Positions 16,492 through 24,760 of a stretch of 35,239 bases of DNA are shown here, one piece after another. A program made the translations under genes and the position numbers. Source of the DNA: Actinomycetota bacterium (GTDB taxonomy: Bacteria; Actinomycetota; Thermoleophilia; Gaiellales; Gaiellaceae). The DNA lies in NCBI GenBank assembly GCA_020029625.1, contig JAIBJP010000001.1, positions 1 to 35,239 on the forward strand, in the 5' to 3' direction. The notes beneath the pieces are model-generated. The model was not told where the DNA came from and did not search any database. It saw only the letters and a program-made list of their open reading frames with translations. How positions within the stretch are numbered: the first letter of the stretch is position 1; each line of letters opens with the position of its first letter.

Positions 16492-17745
16492 ATGTCCGCC
16501 AGAAGCTTCCTCTTCACGTCCGAGTCCGTCACCGAAGGCCATCCGGACAAGGTGGCCGACCAGGTCTCCGACGCCGTCCTCGACGCCGTCCTCGCTGACG
16601 ACGCCAACGGCAGGGTGGCTTGCGAGACCCTTGTCACGACCGGCCTCGTGATCGTCGCCGGCGAGATCACCACCGAAACCTACGTAGACATTCCGCGCCT
16701 CGTCCGGAGCCGGATCAAGCAGATCGGCTACGACCGCGCCAAGTACGGGTTCGACGCGGATACCTGCGGCGTCATGGTGGCGATCGACGAGCAGTCTCCC
16801 GACATCGCGCTGGGCGTCGACACGTCCTACGAGGTCCAGCACGACCCCGGCGACGATGACCCGCTCGACCGGGCCGGCGCTGGTGATCAGGGGATGATGT
16901 TCGGCTTCGCCTGCATCGAGACGGAGGAGCTCATGCCGCTCCCGATCATGCTCGCTCACCGGATCTGCAGGCGCCTGTCCGAGGTGCGGAAGGCGGAGAT
17001 CCTCCCGTACCTGCGTCCGGACGGAAAGGCGCAGGTGACGATCCGGTACGAGATCGACGAGCACGGCCACCAGCGGCCCGTGGAGATCGCCCGCGTGCTC
17101 GTCTCGACCCAGCATCGCGACGGCCTCGACGCCGACGCTCTGATCAAGCCGGACGTCATCGAGCACGTCCTCCATCCGATTCTCCCTCGCGAGCTCTACG
17201 ACGAGCGGCGCTTCGAGGAGCGCGACTTCGTGCTCGTCAACCCGACGGGCAAGTTCGTGACCGGAGGCCCGATGGGAGACACCGGGTTGACCGGGCGCAA
17301 GATCATCGTCGACACCTACGGGGGGATGGCCCGCCACGGCGGAGGCGCTTTCTCCGGCAAGGATCCGACGAAGGTGGACCGGTCGGCCGCCTATGCGGCG
17401 CGGTACGTGGCAAAGAACCTCGTCTCCGCGGGCCTGGCCGACCGTGTCGAGCTGCAGGTGGCCTATGCGATCGGCGTCGCCCATCCGGTCTCCATCGAGG
17501 TGGACTGCTTCGGGACCGAGCGCGTGCCGCTGGGAAAGATCGAGGAGCTCGTCCGCGAGCATTTCGACCTGCGGCCCGGAGCCATCCTCCGTGACCTCGA
17601 CCTGCTACGGCCGATCTATGCGAAGACGGCGGCCTATGGCCATTTCGGCCGCTCCGACCACGATTTCACCTGGGAGCGGACCGACAAAGCCGAGGAATTG
17701 CGCGTCGCAGCGGGCCTCACGGCTGAGGTTCCAGCCGCTTCCTGA
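16492..17745 (+). CDS. metK: S-adenosylmethionine synthetase
   Basis: MetK makes S-adenosylmethionine from methionine and ATP. The 417 residues carry [20 protein letters not shown] (methionine/ATP site with the key His), [12 protein letters not shown], the ATP-site segment [20 protein letters not shown] and [23 protein letters not shown] 16492 is 12 nt after the preceding stop, so there is no room for a SAM riboswitch. The product supplies methyl groups for RsmB and RsmD in this window, among many others. Confidence 0.98.
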   Translation: MSARSFLFTSESVTEGHPDKVADQVSDAVLDAVLADDANGRVACETLVTTGLVIVAGEITTETYVDIPRLVRSRIKQIGYDRAKYGFDADTCGVMVAIDEQSPDIALGVDTSYEVQHDPGDDDPLDRAGAGDQGMMFGFACIETEELMPLPIMLAHRICRRLSEVRKAEILPYLRPDGKAQVTIRYEIDEHGHQRPVEIARVLVSTQHRDGLDADALIKPDVIEHVLHPILPRELYDERRFEERDFVLVNPTGKFVTGGPMGDTGLTGRKIIVDTYGGMARHGGGAFSGKDPTKVDRSAAYAARYVAKNLVSAGLADRVELQVAYAIGVAHPVSIEVDCFGTERVPLGKIEELVREHFDLRPGAILRDLDLLRPIYAKTAAYGHFGRSDHDFTWERTDKAEELRVAAGLTAEVPAAS

Positions 17746-17765
17746 ACGGGTAGAACCCAGGAATC

Positions 17766-18479
17766 ATGGCGATTGTCACGCCCGAGCGCAGGCGCGCGGA
17801 GCCTCCTCCGCCTACACCCCCGCAGTACGAGCCTCCCCGCCAGCGGCGCGAGGTCCCTTGGGGCCTGATCACGCTGGGCATCCTCGTCATCGCCATCTTC
17901 GGAGGCGTGAGCTGGGTCAGGGGTGTGATCCCGGACTTCCATAACCCGTTCGCCGAGACGACCGTCGACCGAAGCGGCCCGGCCGTTCTCAAGTCGATTC
18001 AGGATCTGAACGAGTACCACGCCGCCACCGGCAACTTCCAGCAGATCGTCGACCTGAGGAAGAGCAGTGCGCTGCCAGATTCGATTCTCGGCGAGCGTAC
18101 GCTTTTCGTCGCGGTCGGCTCGGTAGACGCGATCGTCGATTTCACCGAGGTCGGGCGCGGCGCAGTTCAGGTCTCCGACGACCGGCGGTCAGCCACGATT
18201 ACGCTCCCGCGTCCGCGGCTTTCCGACGCCCAGGTCGATGTCGGGAAAAGCTACGTCTACGACCGTGACAAGGGACTCTTCAACCAGATCGGCTCGCTCT
18301 TCGGGAGCACCACAGACGACCAGCGGCAGCTCTACACGCTTGCGCAACAGAGGATCCACGCAGCCGCGCAAAACGGCGCGGGTCTCGTCCCACGCGCCGA
18401 GGACAACACGCGCAAGATGCTCCAAAGCCTCCTTCGCGCACTGGGTTTCACCAGCGTCGCAGTGAATTTCCAGCCCTAG
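17766..18479 (+). CDS. DUF4230 single-pass membrane protein
   Basis: This is a 237-residue protein. Residues 1-32 are Pro- and Arg-rich and cytoplasmic. Residues about 33-53 form a transmembrane helix (GLITLGILVIAIFGGVSW). The rest matches DUF4230: GPAVLKSIQDLNEYHAATGN, VDLRKSSALPDSILGERTLF and VAVGSVDAIVDF. The function is unknown. It follows metK by 20 nt and is the last gene of the long plus-strand run that began at aroG. A strong hairpin follows the stop and faces the convergent dtxR-type gene. Confidence 0.82.
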   Translation: MAIVTPERRRAEPPPPTPPQYEPPRQRREVPWGLITLGILVIAIFGGVSWVRGVIPDFHNPFAETTVDRSGPAVLKSIQDLNEYHAATGNFQQIVDLRKSSALPDSILGERTLFVAVGSVDAIVDFTEVGRGAVQVSDDRRSATITLPRPRLSDAQVDVGKSYVYDRDKGLFNQIGSLFGSTTDDQRQLYTLAQQRIHAAAQNGAGLVPRAEDNTRKMLQSLLRALGFTSVAVNFQP

Positions 18480-18482
18480 CCT

Positions 18483-18545
18483 CCTGGTCGGTGCGGCAAT
18501 AAGCCGGGCGAAGCCCGGCTTCGCTCGCGCCTGACGACCCAGGAC
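18483..18545. repeat. Fold-back repeat family 2, short copy; possible two-way terminator
   Basis: In the 79-bp gap between two convergent genes a nested hairpin forms. The outer pairing is TCCTGGTCG/CGACCCAGGA (one bulge), then GGTGCG/CGCGCC, with the inner stem AAGCCGGGC/GCCCGGCTT closed by GAA. GGCGAAGCCCGGCT followed by CGC and CGCCTGAC matches the element at 32173. The complement matches the element in recG, where CAGGCG, AGCCGGGCT, CGCCCGGCT and CCAGGAG line up. It looks like one end of the longer element. No T-run follows, so termination would be non-canonical. Confidence 0.65.
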
Positions 18546-18558
18546 GTTTGGGATGTCC

Positions 18559-19242
18559 CTACGCGGCTGGCCGTACGAATAGGCCGGCGGCGGCCTTCTC
18601 CTCGATCGCGCGCTCGTCGCCGTGCACCTTGAGCGTGAACTGGCCTGCGGCCGGCGCAGCGCGCAGCTCGACGGTCGTTCCCGGTACGAGCCCTGCGTCG
18701 TAGTACCAGTGGAGGAGGGAGCCGTCGTGCTCCGCGAGGCGCACGATCTCGGCCCGCGAGCCCGGCTCGAGGTCGGCGAGCGCCTGCAGCTCGCGGTTCT
18801 CCGCCTGCTCGAAGTCGGTGTCCACGGGCCACCCGTGGGGACAGCGCTCGGGGTCCCCGAGCTGCTTCGCGATGCGCTCGACCATCTCGTCCGTAAACGT
18901 GTTCCCAAGGAGGTCGGCCTGCTCGTGAGCCTCCGCGGCGGTGTAGCCCATGAAGTCCGTCAGAAGGCGCTCGATGATCCTGTGCCTGCGCACGACCCGC
19001 TCGGCCTGCAGGCGGCCTTCCGCGGTCAGGATCGCCTCCTTGTGCTCCCCGCGCTCGATGAGGCCGTCCGCCTCGAGCCGTTTCAGCATCTCGCCCGCAG
19101 AGGCGCGGGAGACCCCCAGCATGTCCGCCACGCGGACGGCCAGAGTGGACGCGCCCTTCGTGTCGGGGCGGTATTCCCCAATGGGGAAAGCTAGGAAATA
19201 GATCGTCTCGAGGTAGTCGTCTACCGAGTGTCCCGCCGCCAT
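18559..19242 (-). CDS. DtxR/MntR-like transcriptional regulator with altered metal site
   Basis: This 227-residue regulator has the DtxR layout: a winged helix (about 5-75, AVRVADMLGVSRASAGEMLK) and the dimerisation/metal domain (80-140, RRHRIIERLLTDFMG, RCPHGWPVD). A FeoA/SH3-like domain (160-225, GTTVELRAAPAAGQFTLKVH) follows. By ungapped alignment with DtxR, Cys102, Glu105 and His106 correspond to Asp110, Gly113 and Asn114 here, so two of the usual ligands are gone. DYLE and the His of RRHR remain. The start is ATG 19242 (MAAGHSVDDYLETIY); the longer track ORF is a shadow. It diverges from priA. Effector and targets are unknown. Confidence 0.88.
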   Translation of the reverse strand: MAAGHSVDDYLETIYFLAFPIGEYRPDTKGASTLAVRVADMLGVSRASAGEMLKRLEADGLIERGEHKEAILTAEGRLQAERVVRRHRIIERLLTDFMGYTAAEAHEQADLLGNTFTDEMVERIAKQLGDPERCPHGWPVDTDFEQAENRELQALADLEPGSRAEIVRLAEHDGSLLHWYYDAGLVPGTTVELRAAPAAGQFTLKVHGDERAIEEKAAAGLFVRPAA

Positions 19243-19284
19243 CTCAGGGACAATCCTAGTTTGCCTCCGTCCAAGTTCGCCTCT

Positions 19285-21198
19285 GTGTATCCGCTCGTCA
19301 CCGCACGTGCCCTGGCGCGGCCTTTCACGTATCTCGCAGACGGGCTCGAGAAGGGCTCCGTCGTCACCGTGCCGTTCGGGCGTGCACGCCGCCGGGGCGT
19401 GGTCGTCGGCCTCGGCGACGAGGCTCCGGCAGAGGTTGAGCCCGTCGCCGTCGAGCGCGTCCTGGGCGCGATTCCTCCTCCGCTCGTGGATCTGGCGCTC
19501 TGGCTGGCGGATTACTACGGCTCCACTCCCGCGCGCGCCCTGTCGCTCGTCGCGCCCCTCACCCGGGCGCGTCGTGGGGAGATGCGCGCCCGTGCGGCCG
19601 ATCTGCCGGGAGAGCCTGCGCCTGCCGCGCTCACGGATGAACAGGAACGAGCCCTGGCGACGATCACGGGCGCGCTCGACGGCGCAGGAGGCGCCTTCCT
19701 CCTCCACGGGGCGACGGGGAGCGGGAAAACCGAGGTTTACCTCCGCGCCTGCGCCGCGGCTCTCGAGCGCGGGCGAGGAGCGATCGTGCTGGTGCCCGAG
19801 ATCGCGCTCACGCCGCAGGCCCTCGGGCGGTTCCGGGCGCGCTTCGGCGAGCGCGTGGCCCTCCTCCATTCGGGCCTGACTGAAGCAGAGCGCCGAGACG
19901 AACGGGAGCGCATCTCAACCGGGCAGGCCCGAGTTGTCGTCGGCGCCCGCTCGGCAATCTTCGCGCCGGTGGCCGGCCTCGGCCTCATCTGCGTGGACGA
20001 GGAGCACGATCCCTCCTACAAGCAGGAGTCCGACCCTCGCTACGACGCTCGTACCGTCGCGGCGAAGCGCGCCGCGCTCGAGGAGGCAGTGGCGATCTTC
20101 GGCAGCGCCACGCCGCGTCCTGAGAGCTGGCAGGCGCTCGAGCGGCTCGAGCTCGGCGGTCGGCTGGGGAGGCGACTCCCGTCCGTTCGTGTGGTCGACC
20201 TGCGCCGCGAGGCCGGGTATCCGCTCTCCGCACCGCTCCTCGCCGAGCTCGGCGCGATTGCCGACGGAGGTGGCAAGGCGATCCTTCTCCTCAACCGCCG
20301 CGGAATCGCTCCGGCGATCCATTGCCGCGCCTGCGGAGCCACGCGCCGCTGCGAGAGCTGCGACGTGGCGCTGACTCTGCACGGGGACGGGCTACTCCAC
20401 TGCCACCATTGCGGCCGCCGCGCGGCCAAGCCCGCGCTTTGTCCCGACTGCGGCTCGCCGGAGCTCGCCCGCCTCGGAGCGGGCACCGAGCGGCTCGAGG
20501 CCGAGCTCGCCGCCCAGGTTCCCGAGCTCGAGCTCTTCCGCCTCGACGCGGACGCGGTGGCCAAGCCCGCTGTCTTGGCCGAGACGCTCGCGCGCTTTGC
20601 GGCTGCGGACCGGGCCGTCCTCCTGGGCACGCAGATGGTGGCGAAGGGCCACCACTTCGAGGGTGTCTCGCTCGCCGCGGTGGTGGACGCGGACACCGGG
20701 ATGGCACTCCCCGACTTCCGCGCTGAGGAGCGCACCTTCCAGCTCGTCACTCAACTGGCCGGGCGGAGCGGTCGTGACGCTCCCGGCCGCGTGATCGTCC
20801 AGACCTACCAGCCCGACTCGCGGCCGGTTGCGCTGGCCGCCCGGCACGCCGTGGAGGAGTTCCTGGCAGGGGAGCTCGAGCGCAGGCGGGAGCTGGGCTA
20901 CCCGCCGTTCCGACACCTCCTCCGTATCGTCGTCTCGGGGCCTGACGCAGGAGGCCCAAACGCGGTGCTCGGCGAGCTGCGGGCGGAGCTCGAGCGGGCC
21001 GGGGGAGAGGCAGAGCTCCTGGGGCCTGCTCCACTGCTCCGACTACGCGGCCGCCACCGGGCTCAACTTCTGGCGAAAACGGGCAGTCCGCGGCCCCTGG
21101 CGGCGCTCGCGGGCCGGCTGCTCAGTGCTGCGGCGCCGGCCATGCGCAAGGACGACCTGAGCGCCTCGGTCGACGTCGACCCGCAAGGCCTTTCCTAG
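19285..21198 (+). CDS. priA: Primosomal protein N' (replication restart helicase PriA)
   Basis: PriA recognises stalled forks and reloads the replicative helicase. The protein is about 637 residues from GTG 19285. It has an N-terminal DNA-binding domain (ARALARPFTYLADG), Walker A GATGSGKTEVYLRA and DEEH (motif II). A zinc-binding cysteine cluster follows (CRACGATRRCESC, then CHHCG and CPDCG). The helicase C-terminal part has LLGTQMVAKGHHFEGVSL and QLAGRSGRDAPGRVIVQTYQ. The track start GTG 19228 would overlap the divergent regulator. TTG 19261 and GTG 19285 are in frame and fit the family better; I could not separate them by ribosome site. Confidence 0.95.
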   Translation: MYPLVTARALARPFTYLADGLEKGSVVTVPFGRARRRGVVVGLGDEAPAEVEPVAVERVLGAIPPPLVDLALWLADYYGSTPARALSLVAPLTRARRGEMRARAADLPGEPAPAALTDEQERALATITGALDGAGGAFLLHGATGSGKTEVYLRACAAALERGRGAIVLVPEIALTPQALGRFRARFGERVALLHSGLTEAERRDERERISTGQARVVVGARSAIFAPVAGLGLICVDEEHDPSYKQESDPRYDARTVAAKRAALEEAVAIFGSATPRPESWQALERLELGGRLGRRLPSVRVVDLRREAGYPLSAPLLAELGAIADGGGKAILLLNRRGIAPAIHCRACGATRRCESCDVALTLHGDGLLHCHHCGRRAAKPALCPDCGSPELARLGAGTERLEAELAAQVPELELFRLDADAVAKPAVLAETLARFAAADRAVLLGTQMVAKGHHFEGVSLAAVVDADTGMALPDFRAEERTFQLVTQLAGRSGRDAPGRVIVQTYQPDSRPVALAARHAVEEFLAGELERRRELGYPPFRHLLRIVVSGPDAGGPNAVLGELRAELERAGGEAELLGPAPLLRLRGRHRAQLLAKTGSPRPLAALAGRLLSAAAPAMRKDDLSASVDVDPQGLS

Positions 21199-21239
21199 GA
21201 GGGCTCGGCGAAGCAAAGTCTGTGCCGTCGGAGCCGCAT

Positions 21240-21309
21240 GGTCGGCCCGCTGCGAAAGCACCGCGGTCGGCCCTGTGTAGGTAGAACACGGGTTCGCCCT
21301 CGATAAACT
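21240..21309 (+). promoter_or_regulatory. Direct repeat and possible -10 upstream of def
   Basis: The 119-bp priA-def gap holds two copies of GGTCGGCCC (21240-21248 and 21265-21273), spaced 25 bp start to start, with GCGAAAGC between them. TAAACT (21304-21309) lies 8 nt before the def ATG and could be a -10 box for a short-leader promoter. No convincing -35 is seen. The repeated 9-mer could be an operator, or chance in GC-rich DNA. Confidence 0.3.
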
Positions 21310-21317
21310 TCGCCCCG

Positions 21318-21899
21318 ATGGGTGAGGTCGAAGGGCAGATTCGAAGCGAGGAGCTCGACGCCGAGCGTGAAGCCCGGCGTCGGGCCGCGCTTGCCCTCGT
21401 TCGCCAGTATCCGGATCCGGTTCTGCGGATGAAGGCGAATGAGGTGGGCGATTTCGACGAGTCGGTCACCGGGCTCGTCGAGCGCATGACCTTGCTCATG
21501 GACGAAGCGCGCGGCGTCGGTCTCGCGGCCCCCCAGCTCGGCGTTCTCAGGCGGATTCTCATCTACCGGAAGGCCGAGGAGGAGCCGGTGGTCGCGCTCG
21601 TCAACCCGCGGGTCGTGTCCACGGACGAAGAGGTCGAGGCGGCCGACGAGGGTTGCCTCTCGCTCGGCGCAGCCACCGTCGTCGTCGAGGTCGAGCGTCC
21701 GACGGCCCTCAAGATCGAAGCTTCGTCACCGCAAGGAGAGCCCATCAGCATCGAGGCGGAAGGACTGGAGGCGAGGGTGATCCAGCACGAGCTCGACCAT
21801 CTCGACGGCGTTTTGATCATCGACCGGACGACACCGGAGCAGCGCCGCGCCGCGCTCGCCCAGCTCCGCCCCCAGCCCGTCCTCGGCCCGGTCGGCTGA
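21318..21899 (+). CDS. def: Peptide deformylase
   Basis: Def removes the formyl group from the N-terminal Met of nascent chains. The three family motifs are present in order: GVGLAAPQLG (motif 1), DEGCLSLGAA (motif 2, with the metal Cys) and QHELDHLDGVL (motif 3, HExxH-type with two His and the catalytic Glu). At 193 residues it has a charged N-terminal extension of about 25 residues before ALVRQYPDPVLRMKA. The usual EGCLSxP reads EGCLSLG here. fmt follows 2 nt after the stop; pairing of deformylase and formyltransferase is standard. Confidence 0.96.
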   Translation: MGEVEGQIRSEELDAEREARRRAALALVRQYPDPVLRMKANEVGDFDESVTGLVERMTLLMDEARGVGLAAPQLGVLRRILIYRKAEEEPVVALVNPRVVSTDEEVEAADEGCLSLGAATVVVEVERPTALKIEASSPQGEPISIEAEGLEARVIQHELDHLDGVLIIDRTTPEQRRAALAQLRPQPVLGPVG

Positions 21900-21901
21900 C
21901 C

Positions 21902-22711
21902 TTGAAAATCGCGGTCGCCGCGACCGCGCCCTTCGGGGCAGCGATCCTCGAAGGGCTAGCCGGGCGCGGATACGAGATCGAGCTTCTCCTCACGCGGCCG
22001 GACAAGCCGCAGGGACGAGGGCGCAAGAGGGCCGCCCCACCCGCGAAGGAGAGCGCGAAGCGCTTCGACATTGCAGTCGAGCAGCCCGACCGTCTCACCG
22101 CCTTTCCCGGCGAAGCCCGCGTCGTCGTCATCGCCGGCTACGGCGTCCTCATACCGGAGAAGCTGCTCGCGGAACGTCTCTGGCTGAACGTGCATCCGTC
22201 GCTCCTCCCCCGCTGGCGCGGCGCGGCACCGGTCGAGCGCGCGATCATGGCCGGTGACCGCGAGACCGGCGTGACCATCCACAAGACGACGGGAGATCTG
22301 GACGCCGGGCCGATCGCGGCCCAGCGTCGCTTTCCGATCGGGCCCGAAGACGACTCCTCCATCGTCTTCGGGCGAGCGGCCCAGCTCGGAGTGGAGCTCC
22401 TCGGCGAAGTCTTCGCCGAGCCCACGTTCGTGCCGCAGCCTGATGGCGCGACCTATGCGGACAAGATCACGGGCGCCGACCGGGAGATCGACTGGTCGCG
22501 GCCTCCCGAGGAGACCCTCAACCAGATCCGCGCGCTGGCGCCGCACATCGGTGCGCGGGGGCTCGTCGACGGGCGGCGGCTGCTGGTCTGGCGCGCTCGG
22601 CCGGCGCGGGAGGACTCGCTGCTGGTCGCCGACGGCATCGAGGTGCTCGACGTGCAGCGCGAGGGCGGCAAGCGCATGACCGCGGAGGAGTACCTACGCG
22701 GACGACGGTAA
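21902..22711 (+). CDS. fmt: Methionyl-tRNA formyltransferase
   Basis: Fmt formylates Met-tRNAfMet using 10-formyltetrahydrofolate. From TTG 21902 the protein has 269 residues, shorter than the ~310 usual. The catalytic core is complete: LNVHPSLLPRWRGAAPVERA and GVTIHKTTGDLDAGPIAAQR contain the Asn, His and Asp of formyltransferases. The C-terminal tRNA-binding domain is short (about 200-269). The start is TTG because it sits 2 nt after the def stop and LKIAVAATAPFG matches the first beta strand; the track start lies inside def. A family 1 repeat begins at the stop codon. Confidence 0.93.
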   Translation: MKIAVAATAPFGAAILEGLAGRGYEIELLLTRPDKPQGRGRKRAAPPAKESAKRFDIAVEQPDRLTAFPGEARVVVIAGYGVLIPEKLLAERLWLNVHPSLLPRWRGAAPVERAIMAGDRETGVTIHKTTGDLDAGPIAAQRRFPIGPEDDSSIVFGRAAQLGVELLGEVFAEPTFVPQPDGATYADKITGADREIDWSRPPEETLNQIRALAPHIGARGLVDGRRLLVWRARPAREDSLLVADGIEVLDVQREGGKRMTAEEYLRGRR

Positions 22712-22877
22712 AGAACTCCATTCAGAATGAGACCTGAGCCGCCTGAATCGCGCTCGGCGGCGCGATGCGGCGTCCTCGGTCGCGTCCGTATTTCATTCAA
22801 TACGAACGCTCCCTGCGTCCTGGCCTCGCACCCCCGATCGCGCCCAGGCGACGAGGCCCCATCCTGAAAGGAGTTCT
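22712..22877. repeat. Fold-back repeat family 1, copy 3 (166 bp)
   Basis: This copy has the same span and centre as copies 1 and 2. The outer arms are GAACTCC A TTCAG (22713-) and CTGAA A GGAGTTC (-22876), 12 paired bases around one A-A mismatch, continuing inward with ATGAGACCT against AGGCCCCAT. The central stem is CGTATT/AATACG around TCATTC, with CGT/ACG beyond a C-A mismatch. The first base abuts the fmt stop. The right arm includes AAAGGAG, the best ribosome site for rsmB. The forward strand has an ATG (22765) in frame with rsmB. Confidence 0.88.
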
Positions 22878-24072
22878 GACCCTGAGCGCCCGCGGCGTCG
22901 CCTATGAGGTCGTTCGGCGCGTCTTCGAGGAGGACGCCTATGCCGACCGCGCGTTCCGAGCCCTGGCAGGCGAGCTGGATTCGCGCGACCGCGCCTTCGC
23001 CATGCAGCTTGCCTACGGAACGGTTCAGCTCGTCAGGCCACTGGATCACGCGATCGAGACGCTCGGACGCCGGCCGCTACGAAAGCTCGACCCACCTGTG
23101 CGGGCCGCGCTCAGGCTGGGCGCCTATCAGATCGGGTACATGGGCTCGGTCCCCGTGCACGCGGCGGTGAACGAGTCGGTCGAGCTCGTGCGGGCGGCGG
23201 GACTCGAGCGCGCGGTTGCGTTCACCAACGCGGTCCTGCGCCGCTTGGGGGAGGGGATGGAGCGGTTGCTCGCCGGGCTCGGCGACGGGACGCCGGCGGA
23301 AGCGGCGCTCAAGCACTCGTATCCCGACTGGATCGTGGAGGCGTGGTGGCGGGAATGGGGCTGTGATGATGCCCTCGAGCTCATGCGTGCCCAGAACGAG
23401 AAGCCCGAGACCGCCGTCAGGACGCGAGAGGGCCCGCTCGTGGTCGACGAGATCCCGCCGGAATGGATCGAGGAGGGTCGAGCGTGGCCGCAGAGCCGTG
23501 GCTCCCAGCTCGCCGGCAGAGCGGTAGGGGCTCAGCCCGGCGAGCGCATTCTGGATCTCTGCGCCGCTCCGGGCGGCAAGGCGACACAGCTCGCGGAGGT
23601 GGCGGCGGAGGTCGTCGCTGTGGAGAAGCATGCAGGACGCGCTCGCGAGCTGGAGGAGAATGCCGCCCGCCTGGGCGCGACCAGGCTCAGCGTCGTCTGC
23701 GCCGATGCGCTCGAGTTGCCTGCCGACCTCGATGGGTTCGACCGGGTGCTCGTGGACGCTCCGTGCTCGGGCCTCGGCGTCCTCAACTCACGGCCCGACC
23801 TGCGTTGGCGGGCGCAGCCGCTGCCGGAGCTCGAGTCGGCGCTGCTGGCGACGGGGCTCGAAAGGGTCAAGCCGGGCGGAACGGTGACCTACTCCGTCTG
23901 CACGATCCATCGTCCCGAAAACGAGGAGATCGCCGACGCGGCCGGGGCCCAGCTGGACGACCTCGGCTCCGAGTTTCCGGAGTTTCGCCATCCCCGGCGG
24001 CCGGAGTTCCTGCTCACGCGTCCCCACGTCCACGGGACCGCGGGCTTCTTCGTCGCCAGGCTGCGCAAATAG
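22765..24072 (+). CDS. rsmB: 16S rRNA (cytosine-967) methyltransferase
   Basis: RsmB methylates C967 of 16S rRNA with S-adenosylmethionine. It has an N-terminal NusB-like domain (SARGVAYEVVRRVFEE to GLERAVAFTNAVLRRL). The Rossmann methyltransferase domain follows, with LDLCAAPGGKATQLA, DALELPADLDGFDRVLVDAP and the catalytic PCSGLG Cys; VTYSVCTIHRPENEE provides the second conserved Cys. ATG 22765 is the only canonical start before family homology, but it lies inside the repeat and adds a 39-residue leader (MRRPRSRPYF...). AAAGGAG followed 8 nt later by CTG 22882 gives the expected N-terminus, so a CTG start there (396 residues) is quite possible. Confidence 0.9.
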   Translation: MRRPRSRPYFIQYERSLRPGLAPPIAPRRRGPILKGVLTLSARGVAYEVVRRVFEEDAYADRAFRALAGELDSRDRAFAMQLAYGTVQLVRPLDHAIETLGRRPLRKLDPPVRAALRLGAYQIGYMGSVPVHAAVNESVELVRAAGLERAVAFTNAVLRRLGEGMERLLAGLGDGTPAEAALKHSYPDWIVEAWWREWGCDDALELMRAQNEKPETAVRTREGPLVVDEIPPEWIEEGRAWPQSRGSQLAGRAVGAQPGERILDLCAAPGGKATQLAEVAAEVVAVEKHAGRARELEENAARLGATRLSVVCADALELPADLDGFDRVLVDAPCSGLGVLNSRPDLRWRAQPLPELESALLATGLERVKPGGTVTYSVCTIHRPENEEIADAAGAQLDDLGSEFPEFRHPRRPEFLLTRPHVHGTAGFFVARLRK

Positions 24073-24082
24073 AGTCTTCCCG

Positions 24083-24760
24083 ATGGGCTGGCGAGATTGG
24101 GTGCGAACGGCCGAGATCGAGCCGTCGCTCTACGCGGCGGATTTCGCCCGGCTTGGCGAGGAGGTCGAGCACCTCCTAAACGCCGGCGCGCGCGTCTTCC
24201 ATTTCGACGTCGGCGACGGGCATTTCGTCGAGCCGATCACCATGGGACCGGTCGTCCTCAAGTCGATTGCTCCGATGATCCACCGCGCGGGCGGGGTGAT
24301 CGATTGCCACCTGATGGTCGACAATCCGGACCATCACCTCCAGCAGATCAGGGATGCGGGCGGCGACAGCGTCACCTTCCACGTGGAGGCTTCCGCGGAG
24401 CCCTGGAACACGATCAGGCGGGCGCGGGACCTCGATCTCGGGGTCGGCGTGGCTTTCAACCCGGAGACGGAGGTCGAGGTGGCGGTCGAAGCGTCTCTCG
24501 GCGCGGACCTGGCGCTCTGCATGAGCATCCATCCCGGGTATTCGGGCCAGGAGTTTCTCCCGGACACCCTGTGGCGCATCCGCAGGCTCCGCCAAGAGCT
24601 GCCGAGCTCGCTCTTCGTCCAGGTGGACGGCGGGATCACGGCCGAGAACGCCGCGGATGTGCGCAAGGTTGGCGCCGACCTGATCGTCGCCGGCAGCGCG
24701 ATCTTCGGGATGGAGGACCTGCCGCGCGCCTACAAGCGCCTCGTCAAGGCGCTCGAATGA
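24083..24760 (+). CDS. rpe: Ribulose-phosphate 3-epimerase
   Basis: Rpe interconverts ribulose-5-phosphate and xylulose-5-phosphate; the former is also the substrate of RibB. The TIM-barrel pattern is clear over 225 residues: IEPSLYAADFARLGEEVEHL, FHFDVGDGHFVEPITMGPVV, DCHLMVDNPDHHL, HPGYSGQEFLPDTL and VQVDGGITAENAADV. Both catalytic Asp (DVGDGHF and VDGGI) and the metal His are present. DVGDGHFVEPIT differs from the usual DVMDGHFVPNIT, so this is a divergent branch. It overlaps ribD by ATGA, which ties pentose phosphates to riboflavin synthesis. Confidence 0.93.
   Translation: MGWRDWVRTAEIEPSLYAADFARLGEEVEHLLNAGARVFHFDVGDGHFVEPITMGPVVLKSIAPMIHRAGGVIDCHLMVDNPDHHLQQIRDAGGDSVTFHVEASAEPWNTIRRARDLDLGVGVAFNPETEVEVAVEASLGADLALCMSIHPGYSGQEFLPDTLWRIRRLRQELPSSLFVQVDGGITAENAADVRKVGADLIVAGSAIFGMEDLPRAYKRLVKALE

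Noticed and set aside
15910-17562. 550-aa minus-strand ORF
   Set aside because: It is a shadow of the DUF3352 gene and metK; the translation is low-complexity and matches no family, while the plus strand encodes clear MetK.
18483-18545. Canonical Rho-independent terminator
   Set aside because: The hairpin is strong but no T-run follows on either strand, so I record it as a repeat with only a possible terminator role.
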